From: Natronomonas moolapensis 8.8.11
GTDB taxonomy: Archaea; Halobacteriota; Halobacteria; Halobacteriales; Haloarculaceae
Assembly: GCF_000591055.1 (NCBI RefSeq)
Contig: NC_020388.1
Location: 1,302,001 to 1,366,000, forward strand
Direction of reading: 5' to 3'
DNA: 64,000 nt
The position numbers were made by a program, and so were the translations under genes. Positions 52,448 to 60,245 of this stretch are shown piece by piece. The stretch's first letter is position 1, and the number at the start of each line of letters is the position of its first letter. The notes under the pieces were generated by a model, which saw only the letters and a program-made list of their open reading frames with translations, was not told the origin of the DNA and made no database searches.

Positions 52448-52867
52448 TCACCCCCACGTCCAGCGCGCGTCGAGTACGTACCGATAGATGCCGCTGAGGA
52501 CGATCGCGACCGCGTTCGCCGCCAGGTACGGAACGCTCTGCCATTCGACGAGGACGTAGAGGACGGCGAGTTGGATCGGGATAGCCGTCCCGCGGACGAG
52601 GTTGGTCTTACACAGGCCGACGACGTACTCGACGGGACCGCTGTTTCGCATCGCCCGGAACGTCCAGGCGTTGTTGAGCACGTACGAGAGAACGATGGTA
52701 ATTTCGATGGCGACCAGCGCGCCGACGATGTAGTTCACGCCGGCCCCCTCGACGAACAGCCAGAGCGTCCCCATCTGGACCCCGGCAGTGAAGACGCCGA
52801 CAGCGACGAACCGGCGCAGGCGGGCCGCAAGCGGGCCGACGAGGAGGCTTCGGAGAAGCGACCGCAT
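52448..52867 (-). CDS. GtrA family membrane protein
   Basis: This 139-residue protein has four helices. The GtrA pattern is clear: RFVAVGVFTAGVQMGTLWLF, ALVAIEITIVLSYVLNNAWT and SGIYRYVLDARWTWG. GtrA proteins are proposed to flip or hold polyprenyl-linked sugars. It directly abuts the alkaline-phosphatase-superfamily gene (zero bases between the upstream stop and this ATG), so the two likely act together in envelope-sugar or lipid-head-group modification. Confidence 0.88.
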   Translation of the reverse strand: MRSLLRSLLVGPLAARLRRFVAVGVFTAGVQMGTLWLFVEGAGVNYIVGALVAIEITIVLSYVLNNAWTFRAMRNSGPVEYVVGLCKTNLVRGTAIPIQLAVLYVLVEWQSVPYLAANAVAIVLSGIYRYVLDARWTWG

Positions 52868-54295
52868 CTACCGGTAGCCGAGCGCTTCGAGGCGCGCCCC
52901 GAGGTCGTCGTCCATCTCGTCGCCCCGGTCCGTCCGCCCCGTCCGCAGCGTGGCGGCGTGGGCGTCGGCGATCTCCGCGAACTCCCGGAGGACGTCGCGT
53001 TGTGTCGGCGTCGGGTCCACAGAGAGGTCCTCCTGTTGGGACGGGTCGGCGGATCGGGCGTACAGCTCCGTCACCCCGGTCTCTGTGTTTTCGATGTACG
53101 TCCACTCGTCGTCCCGAACGCCTACGAGCAGGTCGCCGTCGTCGAGCGAGCGCGGGATCGGCTGTGCGGTCACCTCCTCACCACGAACCGTGACGGACAC
53201 GACCGGGTCGTCGGCCGGGGCGTCCCCCTCGAACACGCCCGGGGCTAGCGACTCGCCGTGCCAGGCGTCCGGCGAGTCGACGCCGGCGAGATCCGCGACG
53301 GTCGGCGGGATGGAATCGAGACCGACCTGCCCCTCGACCCGGCGGGCGGGCGCGCCGGGGACGTCGACGATCAGCGGCACGCGGATCAGTTCGTCGTAGA
53401 GCTTCGGGTAGTGCGCGAGGTGGCCGTGCTCTTGGAACTCCTCGCCGTGGTCGCCCGCGAGGACGACGGCCGTCTCGTCGGCGAAGCCACCCTCGGAGAC
53501 CACGTCGAGGAGTCGCCCGACGCTGGCGTCGACCTGCCGGGTGGCCGCCCGATACAGCGTCCGGAGCTCCGAGAGCGTCCGTTCGTCGACGTCCCACCCC
53601 AGCCCGGTCCGGGTGTGGGCGTGCAACATCCGGTGGGTGCCGACCCACCCCTCGGAGACCTCGCGGATGTACCGCGGGGCTGGAACGTAGGGCGTGTGGG
53701 TGTCCATGTAGTGCACCCAGAGGAAAAACGGCGAGTCGGCCGACCGGAGGAACTCGCTCGCGGCGTGTTCGACGTCGAACATCCGGGAGGTGTCGAGGAA
53801 CGGTCGATCGTCGGCCGTCCCGCGGAGCCACGACCCGAGACGGCGGGCCGGCGACATCGCCAACTGGAGCCACGCCTCGACCGTCGGATGGGTGGCGAGA
53901 TAGCGGCTGTAGATGCTGGAGCCGACGCTCGCGACGAACGGCTCGAACTCGTCGAATCCCTCGTCGTAGCCCCAGTGCTCCGTGAGAAACCCGTTCGCGG
54001 CGTTGAATCCGCCCGTCGAGACGCCGGCCTCCGAGAGCGTCGACGCGAGCGTCGGGGTCTCGGCGACCCCGATCCGGTCGGAATCCGCGAAGACGGGCCG
54101 GGAGGCCATGATCGACGGGAACGAAAACGGCGTCCAGTTGCCGGTCGCGAAGGCGTCCTCGAAGACGGTCCCGCGCTCGGCGAGCGCGTCCATCTCGGGG
54201 GTGTGTCGCTCGGGGTCGTACGCGCCTATCGCGTCCGCTCGGAGCGAATCGACGGTTATCAACACGACGTTCGAGATGTCTGTGTCACGTGGCAT
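52868..54295 (-). CDS. Alkaline-phosphatase-superfamily (sulfatase-like) protein
   Basis: This 475-residue protein has the sulfatase fold: VVLITVDSLRADAIGAYDPE (metal Asp), NWTPFSFPSIMASRP where the nucleophile should be, FLWVHYMDTHTPYVP and VVLAGDHGEEFQEHGHLAHY (metal Asp-His, second His). The CxPxR motif required for formylglycine is absent; Thr or Ser occupies the site, as in phosphoglycerol or phosphoethanolamine transferases and phosphodiesterases. No signal peptide or membrane helix is evident, so it seems cytoplasmic. It is probably co-transcribed with gtrA. Confidence 0.85.
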   Translation of the reverse strand: MPRDTDISNVVLITVDSLRADAIGAYDPERHTPEMDALAERGTVFEDAFATGNWTPFSFPSIMASRPVFADSDRIGVAETPTLASTLSEAGVSTGGFNAANGFLTEHWGYDEGFDEFEPFVASVGSSIYSRYLATHPTVEAWLQLAMSPARRLGSWLRGTADDRPFLDTSRMFDVEHAASEFLRSADSPFFLWVHYMDTHTPYVPAPRYIREVSEGWVGTHRMLHAHTRTGLGWDVDERTLSELRTLYRAATRQVDASVGRLLDVVSEGGFADETAVVLAGDHGEEFQEHGHLAHYPKLYDELIRVPLIVDVPGAPARRVEGQVGLDSIPPTVADLAGVDSPDAWHGESLAPGVFEGDAPADDPVVSVTVRGEEVTAQPIPRSLDDGDLLVGVRDDEWTYIENTETGVTELYARSADPSQQEDLSVDPTPTQRDVLREFAEIADAHAATLRTGRTDRGDEMDDDLGARLEALGYR

Positions 54296-54374
54296 GATCG
54301 TCGGTCGTAGCCGCCGTCGGTGTTCGTCCGAGACGGGGAGACGCGGGATCCTCTCTTCCCGAGCGCCAGTCGGC

Positions 54375-54437
54375 GTACGGTGGGTGTCGGTTCGCGTGCG
54401 GTGGATGTCGGTTCGCGTGCGGTGGATGTCGGCTCGC
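54375..54437. repeat. Three tandem 21-bp repeats
   Basis: The unit GTGCGGTGGATGTCGGTTCGC occurs three times with a few substitutions. The period is a multiple of three, and in one minus-strand frame it reads as a REPTSTA-like heptad, but no convincing gene contains it. It lies in the 307-base gap 54296-54602, which otherwise shows only AT-richer sequence (CGCTTATAACG near 54490, probably a promoter). Confidence 0.75.
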
Positions 54438-54602
54438 GTTCGGCATCGGCGCGTACACGCGCTGAATCCGCCGAAACGTCCGACGCGATACGCTTATAAC
54501 GACCAGTGGCGGCTTTATGGTTTCGGTATCCTAGACGGGACCGCCCCGTTCGGCCGATCCAGTGGGTCAAGATACAATACGCTCGGCGCACAACCATACG
54601 GT

Positions 54603-54815
54603 ATGTCGGTATCAAAGAACGTCGGCGGCCGTGACCGCCTCGTCCGGGGAGTACTCGCAGCCGTGCTGACCGTGATAGCCATCAAGACACTCACAAGCGG
54701 CAGGCGACGGACCGCGGTGCTCGCGGCGATCGGCGCGCTCGGGTTCGGGTTCAACGCGACGACGTGTTACTGCGGGACCAACGAGGCGCTCGGCATCGAC
54801 ACGACTGGGGAGTGA
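54603..54815 (+). CDS. DUF2892-like inner membrane protein
   Basis: This 70-residue protein has the DUF2892 (YgaP-type) pattern: KNVGGRDRLVRGVLAAVLTV, then a hydrophobic stretch and NATTCYCGTNEALGI, with two cysteines near the C-terminus. Such proteins are often linked to rhodanese or redox proteins, but none is adjacent here. A TATA-like GATACAATAC lies about 35 bases upstream of the ATG. The stop is followed by sequence resembling the end of an IS1341-type element. Confidence 0.8.
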   Translation: MSVSKNVGGRDRLVRGVLAAVLTVIAIKTLTSGRRRTAVLAAIGALGFGFNATTCYCGTNEALGIDTTGE

Positions 54816-55092
54816 CACCCTCCCGGATTTACTTCCGTGGTCATAGACCGTGCCCACGACGGAGTGGCTCCCAACTCGTTGCCCCGCACGGTTAGCCTGG
54901 GTCCGTGTCAGTCCGCCTCCGACCGAAATAGCAGGCTTCAGCTGTCTTCGCACTATATCGGAACGTGTGGATCGGCTGGGATCAGAGTGGATGATTTTGT
55001 TTCCGGATGTTATCCGATATATTACTGTAGCTATACCCGGTAGGGTTGCGGCCGCCAGGCAGCTTAATACCATGCATCTACATTAGCTGGTA
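54816..55092. other. Gene-free AT-richer spacer, possible degraded mobile-element end
   Basis: No gene is seen here. The beginning read on the minus strand ends in CCGGGAGGGTGTCAC, similar to the right terminus of the remnant at 13137 (GGGAGGATGTCAC), preceded by an imperfect CGGA/TCCG hairpin. That suggests a decayed IS1341-type right end. The second half (54960-55092) is AT-rich (GATATATTACTG near 55015) and probably carries the promoter of the SDR gene. Confidence 0.35.
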
Positions 55093-55863
55093 ATGCCTGG
55101 TTTCAACTCGGATTTCGAAGACACCGTAGCGCTCGTCACGGGAAGCAGTCGTGGTATCGGTGCCGCGACAGCCCGATTGCTCGGCGAGCGGGGTGCCGAT
55201 GTCGTCGTCAACTACAACTCTAGCGCTGACGCCGCCGACACGGTCGTTGACTACATCAGGACCGCAGAGGGCGAGGGCGACGCGATCGCCATCCAAGCTG
55301 ACGTTCGAGTCCGCGACGACGTCGACGCGATGGTGGCGGAGGCAGAGTCGACATTTGGCACCGTCGACGTCTTGGTGAATAATGCAAATATGTCGTTCCC
55401 ATTCAAACCGTTCTTAGAGCAGTCCTGGGCGGAGTTTTCCGCTAAGTTCCAGGATGAACTTCGAGCGGCATACAACTGTACTCAGGCTACCGCACCGGCG
55501 ATGGCTGACCAGGGTTACGGCCGCATCGTCTACGTCTCCAGTGAGGCCGCTCGTAACCCTCAACCGACGTTCAGCGCGCACACGACGGCGAAGGCAGGAC
55601 TTAACGGACTCGCCCGCGCTGTGGCCACAGAATTAGGTGGAGAGGGCATCATCGCGAACGTCGTTTCGCCGGGGCTGGTTCGGACCGAGGCGAGCGAACC
55701 GTATCGAGCGGAGTTCGACGACGAGGTCCGGGCGCAGACCCCGCTAGGGCGCATAGCCGAGCCCGAAGACGCGGCCCGAGCAATTGCCGTATTCGCTAGC
55801 GATGACGCCCAGTTTGTTACAGGGACGTACACGCCCGTCAACGGAGGTTTGACTGTCGAGTGA
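55093..55863 (+). CDS. Short-chain dehydrogenase/reductase lacking the catalytic Tyr
   Basis: This 256-residue classical SDR is closest in pattern to FabG-like oxidoreductases. The cofactor motif is VTGSSRGIGAATARLLGERG. The NNAG motif reads LVNNANMSF. The catalytic Ser is in GRIVYVSSEAA and Lys is in the later HTTAKAGL, but the Tyr four residues before that Lys is His (TFSAHTTAK). Tyr to His needs only TAC to CAC. The enzyme may be impaired, use His, or bind without catalysis. The gene is less GC-rich than its neighbours, suggesting transfer. Confidence 0.88.
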   Translation: MPGFNSDFEDTVALVTGSSRGIGAATARLLGERGADVVVNYNSSADAADTVVDYIRTAEGEGDAIAIQADVRVRDDVDAMVAEAESTFGTVDVLVNNANMSFPFKPFLEQSWAEFSAKFQDELRAAYNCTQATAPAMADQGYGRIVYVSSEAARNPQPTFSAHTTAKAGLNGLARAVATELGGEGIIANVVSPGLVRTEASEPYRAEFDDEVRAQTPLGRIAEPEDAARAIAVFASDDAQFVTGTYTPVNGGLTVE

Positions 55864-55951
55864 TCGGGCTGCCGGTTCGCACCAGCGGCACCGGCCCGAG
55901 GCCGTGTTGGAGACCTCGTGATTTTTACCTATCTCGATTCCATGTCCAAGT

Positions 55952-56848
55952 ATGCAGACCCACATCGTGCCGGTCGGGTTCGACTACGACCGGTTGATCG
56001 CGCCGTTGGTGCGGGACCAACTCGACGTCGATCGGGTCGTCCTGCTCGAGGGGGCGGTCGGCAGCGAGGCCAACGTCGAATACTCGAAGAACCTCGCGAG
56101 CAAACTCGAGAAGGACTTCACGAACCTGCTCGGCGCCGAGACGGAGGAGTACGTCGTCGAGGACGTCTACGACTACGACGCGGCCTTCGAACAGGCGTAC
56201 GCGCTTATAAATGGCGAGCTCGACACCGGCAGCGAGGTGTGGGTCAACGTCTCGGCGATGCCGCGGACGGTTTCGTTTGCCTTCGCTACGGCCGCCCACT
56301 CGATCATGGTCGAACGCGAGGGCGACCGCGACCGGATCCACACCTACTACACCGTCCCCGAAAAGTACCTCGAAACCGAACTCGCCGAGGAACTCAGAAA
56401 CCAGTGCGATCTCCTCGAGTCGGTCCTCGGGGGGGACGTCGACGACGAACGGGTCGCCGAACGGCTGGAGACCGGCCGCGAACTCCTCGAGGAGTTCGAC
56501 GAGCGCGGGACCACCATCGGCGCCAAGCGCTTCGGCGACGGCCACATCATCGAGCTCCCGGTCGCCTCCTTCTCGAACGTCAAACCGTTCGAGGAGTTGA
56601 TCCTCTTTACGCTCGGCGAGCACGAGGAGTTCGAGTCGGTCTCGGAGCTCGCGGGGACGCTCGCCCGCGAGCTCGGAGAGGAGTACACGGACTCCTTCCG
56701 GTCGAAGGTTATTTATAACGTCGATCGGCTCGGCCCCGGCGGCAAGGGGTACATAGAGCGCGAGGAACACGGCAACTCCTATCGGACGCGGCTCTCCCGG
56801 ATCGGGGAGCTGTGGGTCCGCTCGCACGCCGACCACTCGGAACTGTGA
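55952..56848 (+). CDS. HFX_2341-type (DUF6293) CARF-like domain plus winged-helix regulator
   Basis: This 298-residue protein has an N-terminal Rossmann-like domain (MQTHIVPVGFDYDRLIAPLV, then VVLLEG, VWVNVSAMPRTVSFAFATAA and the helix of HSIMVERE, residues 1-140). Its layout resembles the CARF domains of Csa3-like regulators. A linker is followed by a wHTH (FTLGEHEEFESVSELAGTLA, then IYNVDRLGPGGKGYIERE, about 215-295). CARF domains bind cyclic oligoadenylates or related ligands. No CRISPR genes are in the window, so it would be a stand-alone nucleotide-sensing regulator. The CARF relation is a recognition-level call. Confidence 0.7.
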   Translation: MQTHIVPVGFDYDRLIAPLVRDQLDVDRVVLLEGAVGSEANVEYSKNLASKLEKDFTNLLGAETEEYVVEDVYDYDAAFEQAYALINGELDTGSEVWVNVSAMPRTVSFAFATAAHSIMVEREGDRDRIHTYYTVPEKYLETELAEELRNQCDLLESVLGGDVDDERVAERLETGRELLEEFDERGTTIGAKRFGDGHIIELPVASFSNVKPFEELILFTLGEHEEFESVSELAGTLARELGEEYTDSFRSKVIYNVDRLGPGGKGYIEREEHGNSYRTRLSRIGELWVRSHADHSEL

Positions 56849-56863
56849 GCGCCCGCGACGCGG

Positions 56864-57340
56864 TCACCGATCCGGTGTCACGTCCGTGGCCGACCCCTCG
56901 TCCGCGAGCGCCTCGTCCATCGCCCGCGGGTCGATCCAGACGACGAACCCGGACTCGCGTTTGATCAGTCCTTTTATATGCTCGCCCTCGATCGGGGAGT
57001 CGTCGACCGACTCCGCGTCGAGATCGGAGACCTCCTCGACGCTGTCGACGGCCCACCCGATCGAGCGCTCGTCCTCGAAGATATCGGAATCGAAGATGAC
57101 GATCCGGTCGCCGATGTCGCCGTCGGTCCCGAGGCCGACCTTCGGGTCGACGATCGAGGTAGTGTTTCCCCTGAGGTCGATGACGCCCTCGACGTGCGGC
57201 GGGGAGTTCGGGATGGGCGTCAACTCGCCCATGTCGACGATCTCGGTCACGTAGTCGATGCTGACGCAGTACGTCTCCTCGCCGAGGCGGAACTCGAGTA
57301 CCTGTTCCGCGTCGAGGGCAGGGGCCGTTTCGGTGGACAT
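56864..57340 (-). CDS. cheW: Chemotaxis coupling protein CheW
   Basis: This 158-residue CheW links transducers to the CheA kinase. The SH3-like double barrel shows VLEFRLGEETYCVSIDYVTE, VEGVIDLRGNTTSIVDPKVG and WAVDSVEEV, with an extended acidic C-terminus (about 125-158). No other che genes are nearby, so it may be a stand-alone copy beside a main cluster elsewhere. It converges with the CARF-like regulator gene. Confidence 0.93.
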   Translation of the reverse strand: MSTETAPALDAEQVLEFRLGEETYCVSIDYVTEIVDMGELTPIPNSPPHVEGVIDLRGNTTSIVDPKVGLGTDGDIGDRIVIFDSDIFEDERSIGWAVDSVEEVSDLDAESVDDSPIEGEHIKGLIKRESGFVVWIDPRAMDEALADEGSATDVTPDR

Positions 57341-57493
57341 GGCGTCTCGTCCCTGCTTCGCCGCCGGCCCTACTTAATACTGCGAGCGTTTCACCGATGG
57401 ATACGCCGACGGGTCGGGCGGTCGGCGGGTCGACGGGTCGGGCGGCGCGCCGAGAGCGGAAACGCTTTGATGCCGGCTCCCGCAGCCTCACGC

Positions 57494-57796
57494 ATGGAGT
57501 GGCCCCACGACCCCGACGGCGAGGAAGGCTCAGAAGGGATGCGAAAGTACGGTCAGGCGGTGCTCGCGAAGAAACTCGACGAAGAGGGTGACTTCCCGCT
57601 CTCGGCCGCGGAGTTCGTCGACGACCACGGCGACGAACCCGTCCGGTTGAACCACACCCGCGTCGTCAGCGTGGCCGACATCTTCGACGTCGTCGAGGAA
57701 GACGAGTTCGAGGACATCGTCGCCTTCCACCGCGCCGTCGGGCGCGCGATGCGCGATCACGACATGTGGGAAGTCGACGTCGACGCCCACGCCTGA
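57494..57796 (+). CDS. DUF5785 family protein
   Basis: This acidic cytoplasmic protein of 100 residues matches a haloarchaeal family I recall as DUF5785: EWPHDPDGEEGSEGMRKYGQ, FPLSAAEFVDDHGDEPVRLN and FHRAVGRAMRDHDMWEVDVD. It looks alpha-helical with no catalytic motif. Function unknown. The following 234 bases to 58030 show no gene. Confidence 0.75.
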   Translation: MEWPHDPDGEEGSEGMRKYGQAVLAKKLDEEGDFPLSAAEFVDDHGDEPVRLNHTRVVSVADIFDVVEEDEFEDIVAFHRAVGRAMRDHDMWEVDVDAHA

Positions 57797-58030
57797 GACT
57801 GGCAGGCGGACGCGCCCGGCCCGGTCGACGAATCGCCCGCCACTCGCCCCGTCGTGTGGCTCGAACCGCGTGCGCTGTGCCTTCGGTAGTGCGTGACGAG
57901 TCGGCAACACCGGCGCTTTTTGCGTCCTCCGGCCGGATCGTTCGTTCCGGGCGCCGTTCTCCGGCTTCCGACACCGGCGGCATCGTCGCCGATGGCAAGG
58001 CAAATATCGGCCGGCCGCGAACGTCGGGAC

Positions 58031-58789
58031 GTGACAAACGCCCAGGTAACGCTCATCCAGATCGACAACTACGGGCCGTGGACGGTAACCCCCGAACCGC
58101 GCCGTGAGGTCGACCTCCAGACCCTCCAATCGCGGCTGTACGCCGACCTCTCACAGCTTGTCGGGAACAGGGAGGGCTACGTCTTCTTCACCCGCTTCGA
58201 CAACATGGTTGCCGTCACCAACGGCCTCGACGCCGCCGACCACGCCCTGATCCAGGAGTCGGTCGGCAACCGGTATCCGGTGACGGTGAGCCTGAGTATC
58301 GCCGTCGATTCCTCCCCGGCGGCGGCGCTCGGGACCGCGACCGGCCACCTCCAAGACGCCGGCAGCGCCCAGGACGGCGACCGCCGGGAGATTCTCCGCG
58401 GCGACCCCCTCGACGACGCGGCCAGAACCGACGGAGACGTCCGGATCGCCCACTTCGACGTCAACGACGCGACCGGCAAGTACACCGACCAACTCAACGA
58501 GTTCGACTCCTTCATCAACATCGAGCAGGGGTACGCCGAACTGATGCGTTATATGCGAAACGCCCACGAGTCGCTGTCGTTTTTCGTCGGCGGCGACAAC
58601 ATCATTGCGGTGTGTAACGACGTTGACGAGGCCGGCTACCTCGACGCCGTCGGACACGTTCGGGAGGCCGTCGGCGTCGATTTGAAAGTCGGCGTCGGAA
58701 CCGACCGGACGGCCCAGGCCGCCGGGATGGCCGCCAAACACGCCCTCGAGACCTGTCGGGAGGAGTGCACCGACGTCGAGTTTGCGTGA
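58031..58789 (+). CDS. gch3: GTP cyclohydrolase III
   Basis: This 252-residue enzyme is of the archaeal GTP cyclohydrolase IIa/III type. It produces 2-amino-5-formylamino-6-ribosylamino-pyrimidinone 5'-phosphate, the first step to riboflavin and F420. Two GGDEF/cyclase-like repeats are visible: VTLIQIDNYGPWTVTPEPRR with YVFFTRFDNMVAVTNG, and GDVRIAHFDVNDATGKYTDQ with SFFVGGDNIIAVCNDVD. The start is GTG at 58031, as the preceding 13 codons do not fit the family. It is a single gene here; other riboflavin genes are absent from the window. Confidence 0.9.
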   Translation: MTNAQVTLIQIDNYGPWTVTPEPRREVDLQTLQSRLYADLSQLVGNREGYVFFTRFDNMVAVTNGLDAADHALIQESVGNRYPVTVSLSIAVDSSPAAALGTATGHLQDAGSAQDGDRREILRGDPLDDAARTDGDVRIAHFDVNDATGKYTDQLNEFDSFINIEQGYAELMRYMRNAHESLSFFVGGDNIIAVCNDVDEAGYLDAVGHVREAVGVDLKVGVGTDRTAQAAGMAAKHALETCREECTDVEFA

Positions 58790-58878
58790 TCGCCCACCGT
58801 GTCGAACGCGGTGAGCCGAGCACCACCGATGAACGCGTGGATACATTTATTTCAGACCACCTGTAATAAACCGGTAGT

Positions 58879-60237
58879 ATGTCGAGAAAGATAGACAGAC
58901 GTGACGTACTGAAAGGAGCCGGCGTTACCGGTCTCGCCGCCCTGGCCGGGTGTACCGGCAACGGCAACGGTACCGGCGGCAACGGCAACGGTACCGGCGG
59001 CAACGGCAACGGTACCGATACCGGCGGCGACTCCGGCAGCGTAGACGTCGACGTCATCAACGTCATCGGGTACCCGGAAGACGGTAACACGCTGTTCCGA
59101 AACTACTACGAGCTGAGCGACGGCAGCGAGGACATCATTGTTCCCGACGGCCTCCGGGACGGAGAGCTCCAACAGCAAGTCGGAAACCCGATGGAGAACG
59201 TCGTCGGGACAGCACCCGCTGCGGGCGGTCCCGCACAGGAGGCGTTTAGCGGCCTCTACGAGAACGAGTACGGCGAAACCCCCGGGGTGTTTACGACACA
59301 GTCGTACGACTCCGTCGCCGTCGGCATCCTCGCGAACGTCGCGGCGGGAGAAAACAGCGGCACCGGTATCCGCGATCAGATGCGGAACGTGGCCAACCCC
59401 GACGGGATGGAAGTCACTCCCGAGAACTTCGTCGAGGGCGTCGAGGCCGTCGCCAACGGCGATCCGATCAACTACCAGGGGGCGTCCTCGGACGTCAACT
59501 TCAACGAGGCCGGCGACCCGGCCAACGCCGCCTACGACGTCTGGGAGTTCACCGGCGACGGCGGGACGGAGGCGACAGACACGCTGAATTTCGAGGGCGA
59601 TAGCCCGGACGGTGCTGGTCCCTCCGCCGACACGATCGAGGGCGGGCTCGGACGGACCGTCGACATCGGCATCCTGCTCCCGGAGACCGGCAACCTCGCC
59701 TCGGTGGGCGAGGGAATGATAAACGCCGCCGAAATCCCGGCGATGCAGGTCAACGAGGCGGACGTCGACATCGAGGTCGAAACCCAACTCGAGGACACGA
59801 ACACGGAGCCGAACACGGGCATTCAGGCGGCGAACTCGCTGGTCAACGCGGGCGTTCCTTACATCTGTGGGTCGGCGTCCTCTGGGGTGAACGTCCCGGT
59901 GGCACAGCAGGCGCTCATCCCGAATCAGGTCGTCGGCTGCTCGCCGTCCTCGACGGCGCTGTCGGTGACAAACCTCGAGGACGACGACTACATATTCCGG
60001 ACGGCACCGTCGGATCTGCTACAGGGTCGCGTGATGGCACAGGTCGCCTCAGAGCAGCTCGGCGCCGAAGTCGCGACGACGCTGTACGTCAACAACGACT
60101 ACGGCCAACAGCTCTCAGAGCAGTTCGCCAGCGTCTTCGAGGCGGACTTCGGCGGGACCGTCGAGGCACAGGTGGCCTACAATCAAAACGAGGACTCTTA
60201 CACCTCGGCCATCCAGGAAGCCATCGGCGGTAACTGA
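58879..60237 (+). CDS. LivK-like substrate-binding lipoprotein, apparently circularly permuted
   Basis: This 452-residue periplasmic-binding lipoprotein has a Tat-like signal (SRKIDRRDVLKGAGVTGLAA) and lipobox Cys25, then an Asn/Gly/Thr linker. Residues about 56-235 match the C-terminal part of LivK-family proteins (VINVIGYPEDGNTLFRNYY, IIVPDGL, NYQGASSDVNFNEAGDP, AAYDVWEF). Residues about 259-452 match the N-terminal part (VDIGILLPETGNLASVGEGM, FRTAPSDLLQG, TLYVNNDYGQ). The order is thus reversed. Residues 226-258 bridge the halves. It converges with livHMGF on the other strand, 8 bases from livF. A TATA-like box (CATTTATTTC) lies near 58846. It is the probable binding protein of that importer. 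Confidence 0.82.
   Translation: MSRKIDRRDVLKGAGVTGLAALAGCTGNGNGTGGNGNGTGGNGNGTDTGGDSGSVDVDVINVIGYPEDGNTLFRNYYELSDGSEDIIVPDGLRDGELQQQVGNPMENVVGTAPAAGGPAQEAFSGLYENEYGETPGVFTTQSYDSVAVGILANVAAGENSGTGIRDQMRNVANPDGMEVTPENFVEGVEAVANGDPINYQGASSDVNFNEAGDPANAAYDVWEFTGDGGTEATDTLNFEGDSPDGAGPSADTIEGGLGRTVDIGILLPETGNLASVGEGMINAAEIPAMQVNEADVDIEVETQLEDTNTEPNTGIQAANSLVNAGVPYICGSASSGVNVPVAQQALIPNQVVGCSPSSTALSVTNLEDDDYIFRTAPSDLLQGRVMAQVASEQLGAEVATTLYVNNDYGQQLSEQFASVFEADFGGTVEAQVAYNQNEDSYTSAIQEAIGGN
58957..59019 (+). repeat. Three tandem 21-bp repeats in the lipoprotein linker
   Basis: GGCAACGGCAACGGTACCGGC is repeated three times (the last slightly changed) within the substrate-binding protein gene. It encodes a Gly/Asn/Thr-rich linker just after the lipobox. 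In-frame tandem repeats like this can promote slippage or recombination and may relate to the permutation of this gene. Confidence 0.85.
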
Positions 60238-60245
60238 TCGGGTTA

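Noticed and set aside
54259-54615. Minus-strand ORF of 118 codons with a REPTSTA heptad repeat
   Set aside because: The repeat arises from the 21-bp tandem DNA repeat; the rest has atypical composition, and the frame overlaps the ends of two better-supported genes.
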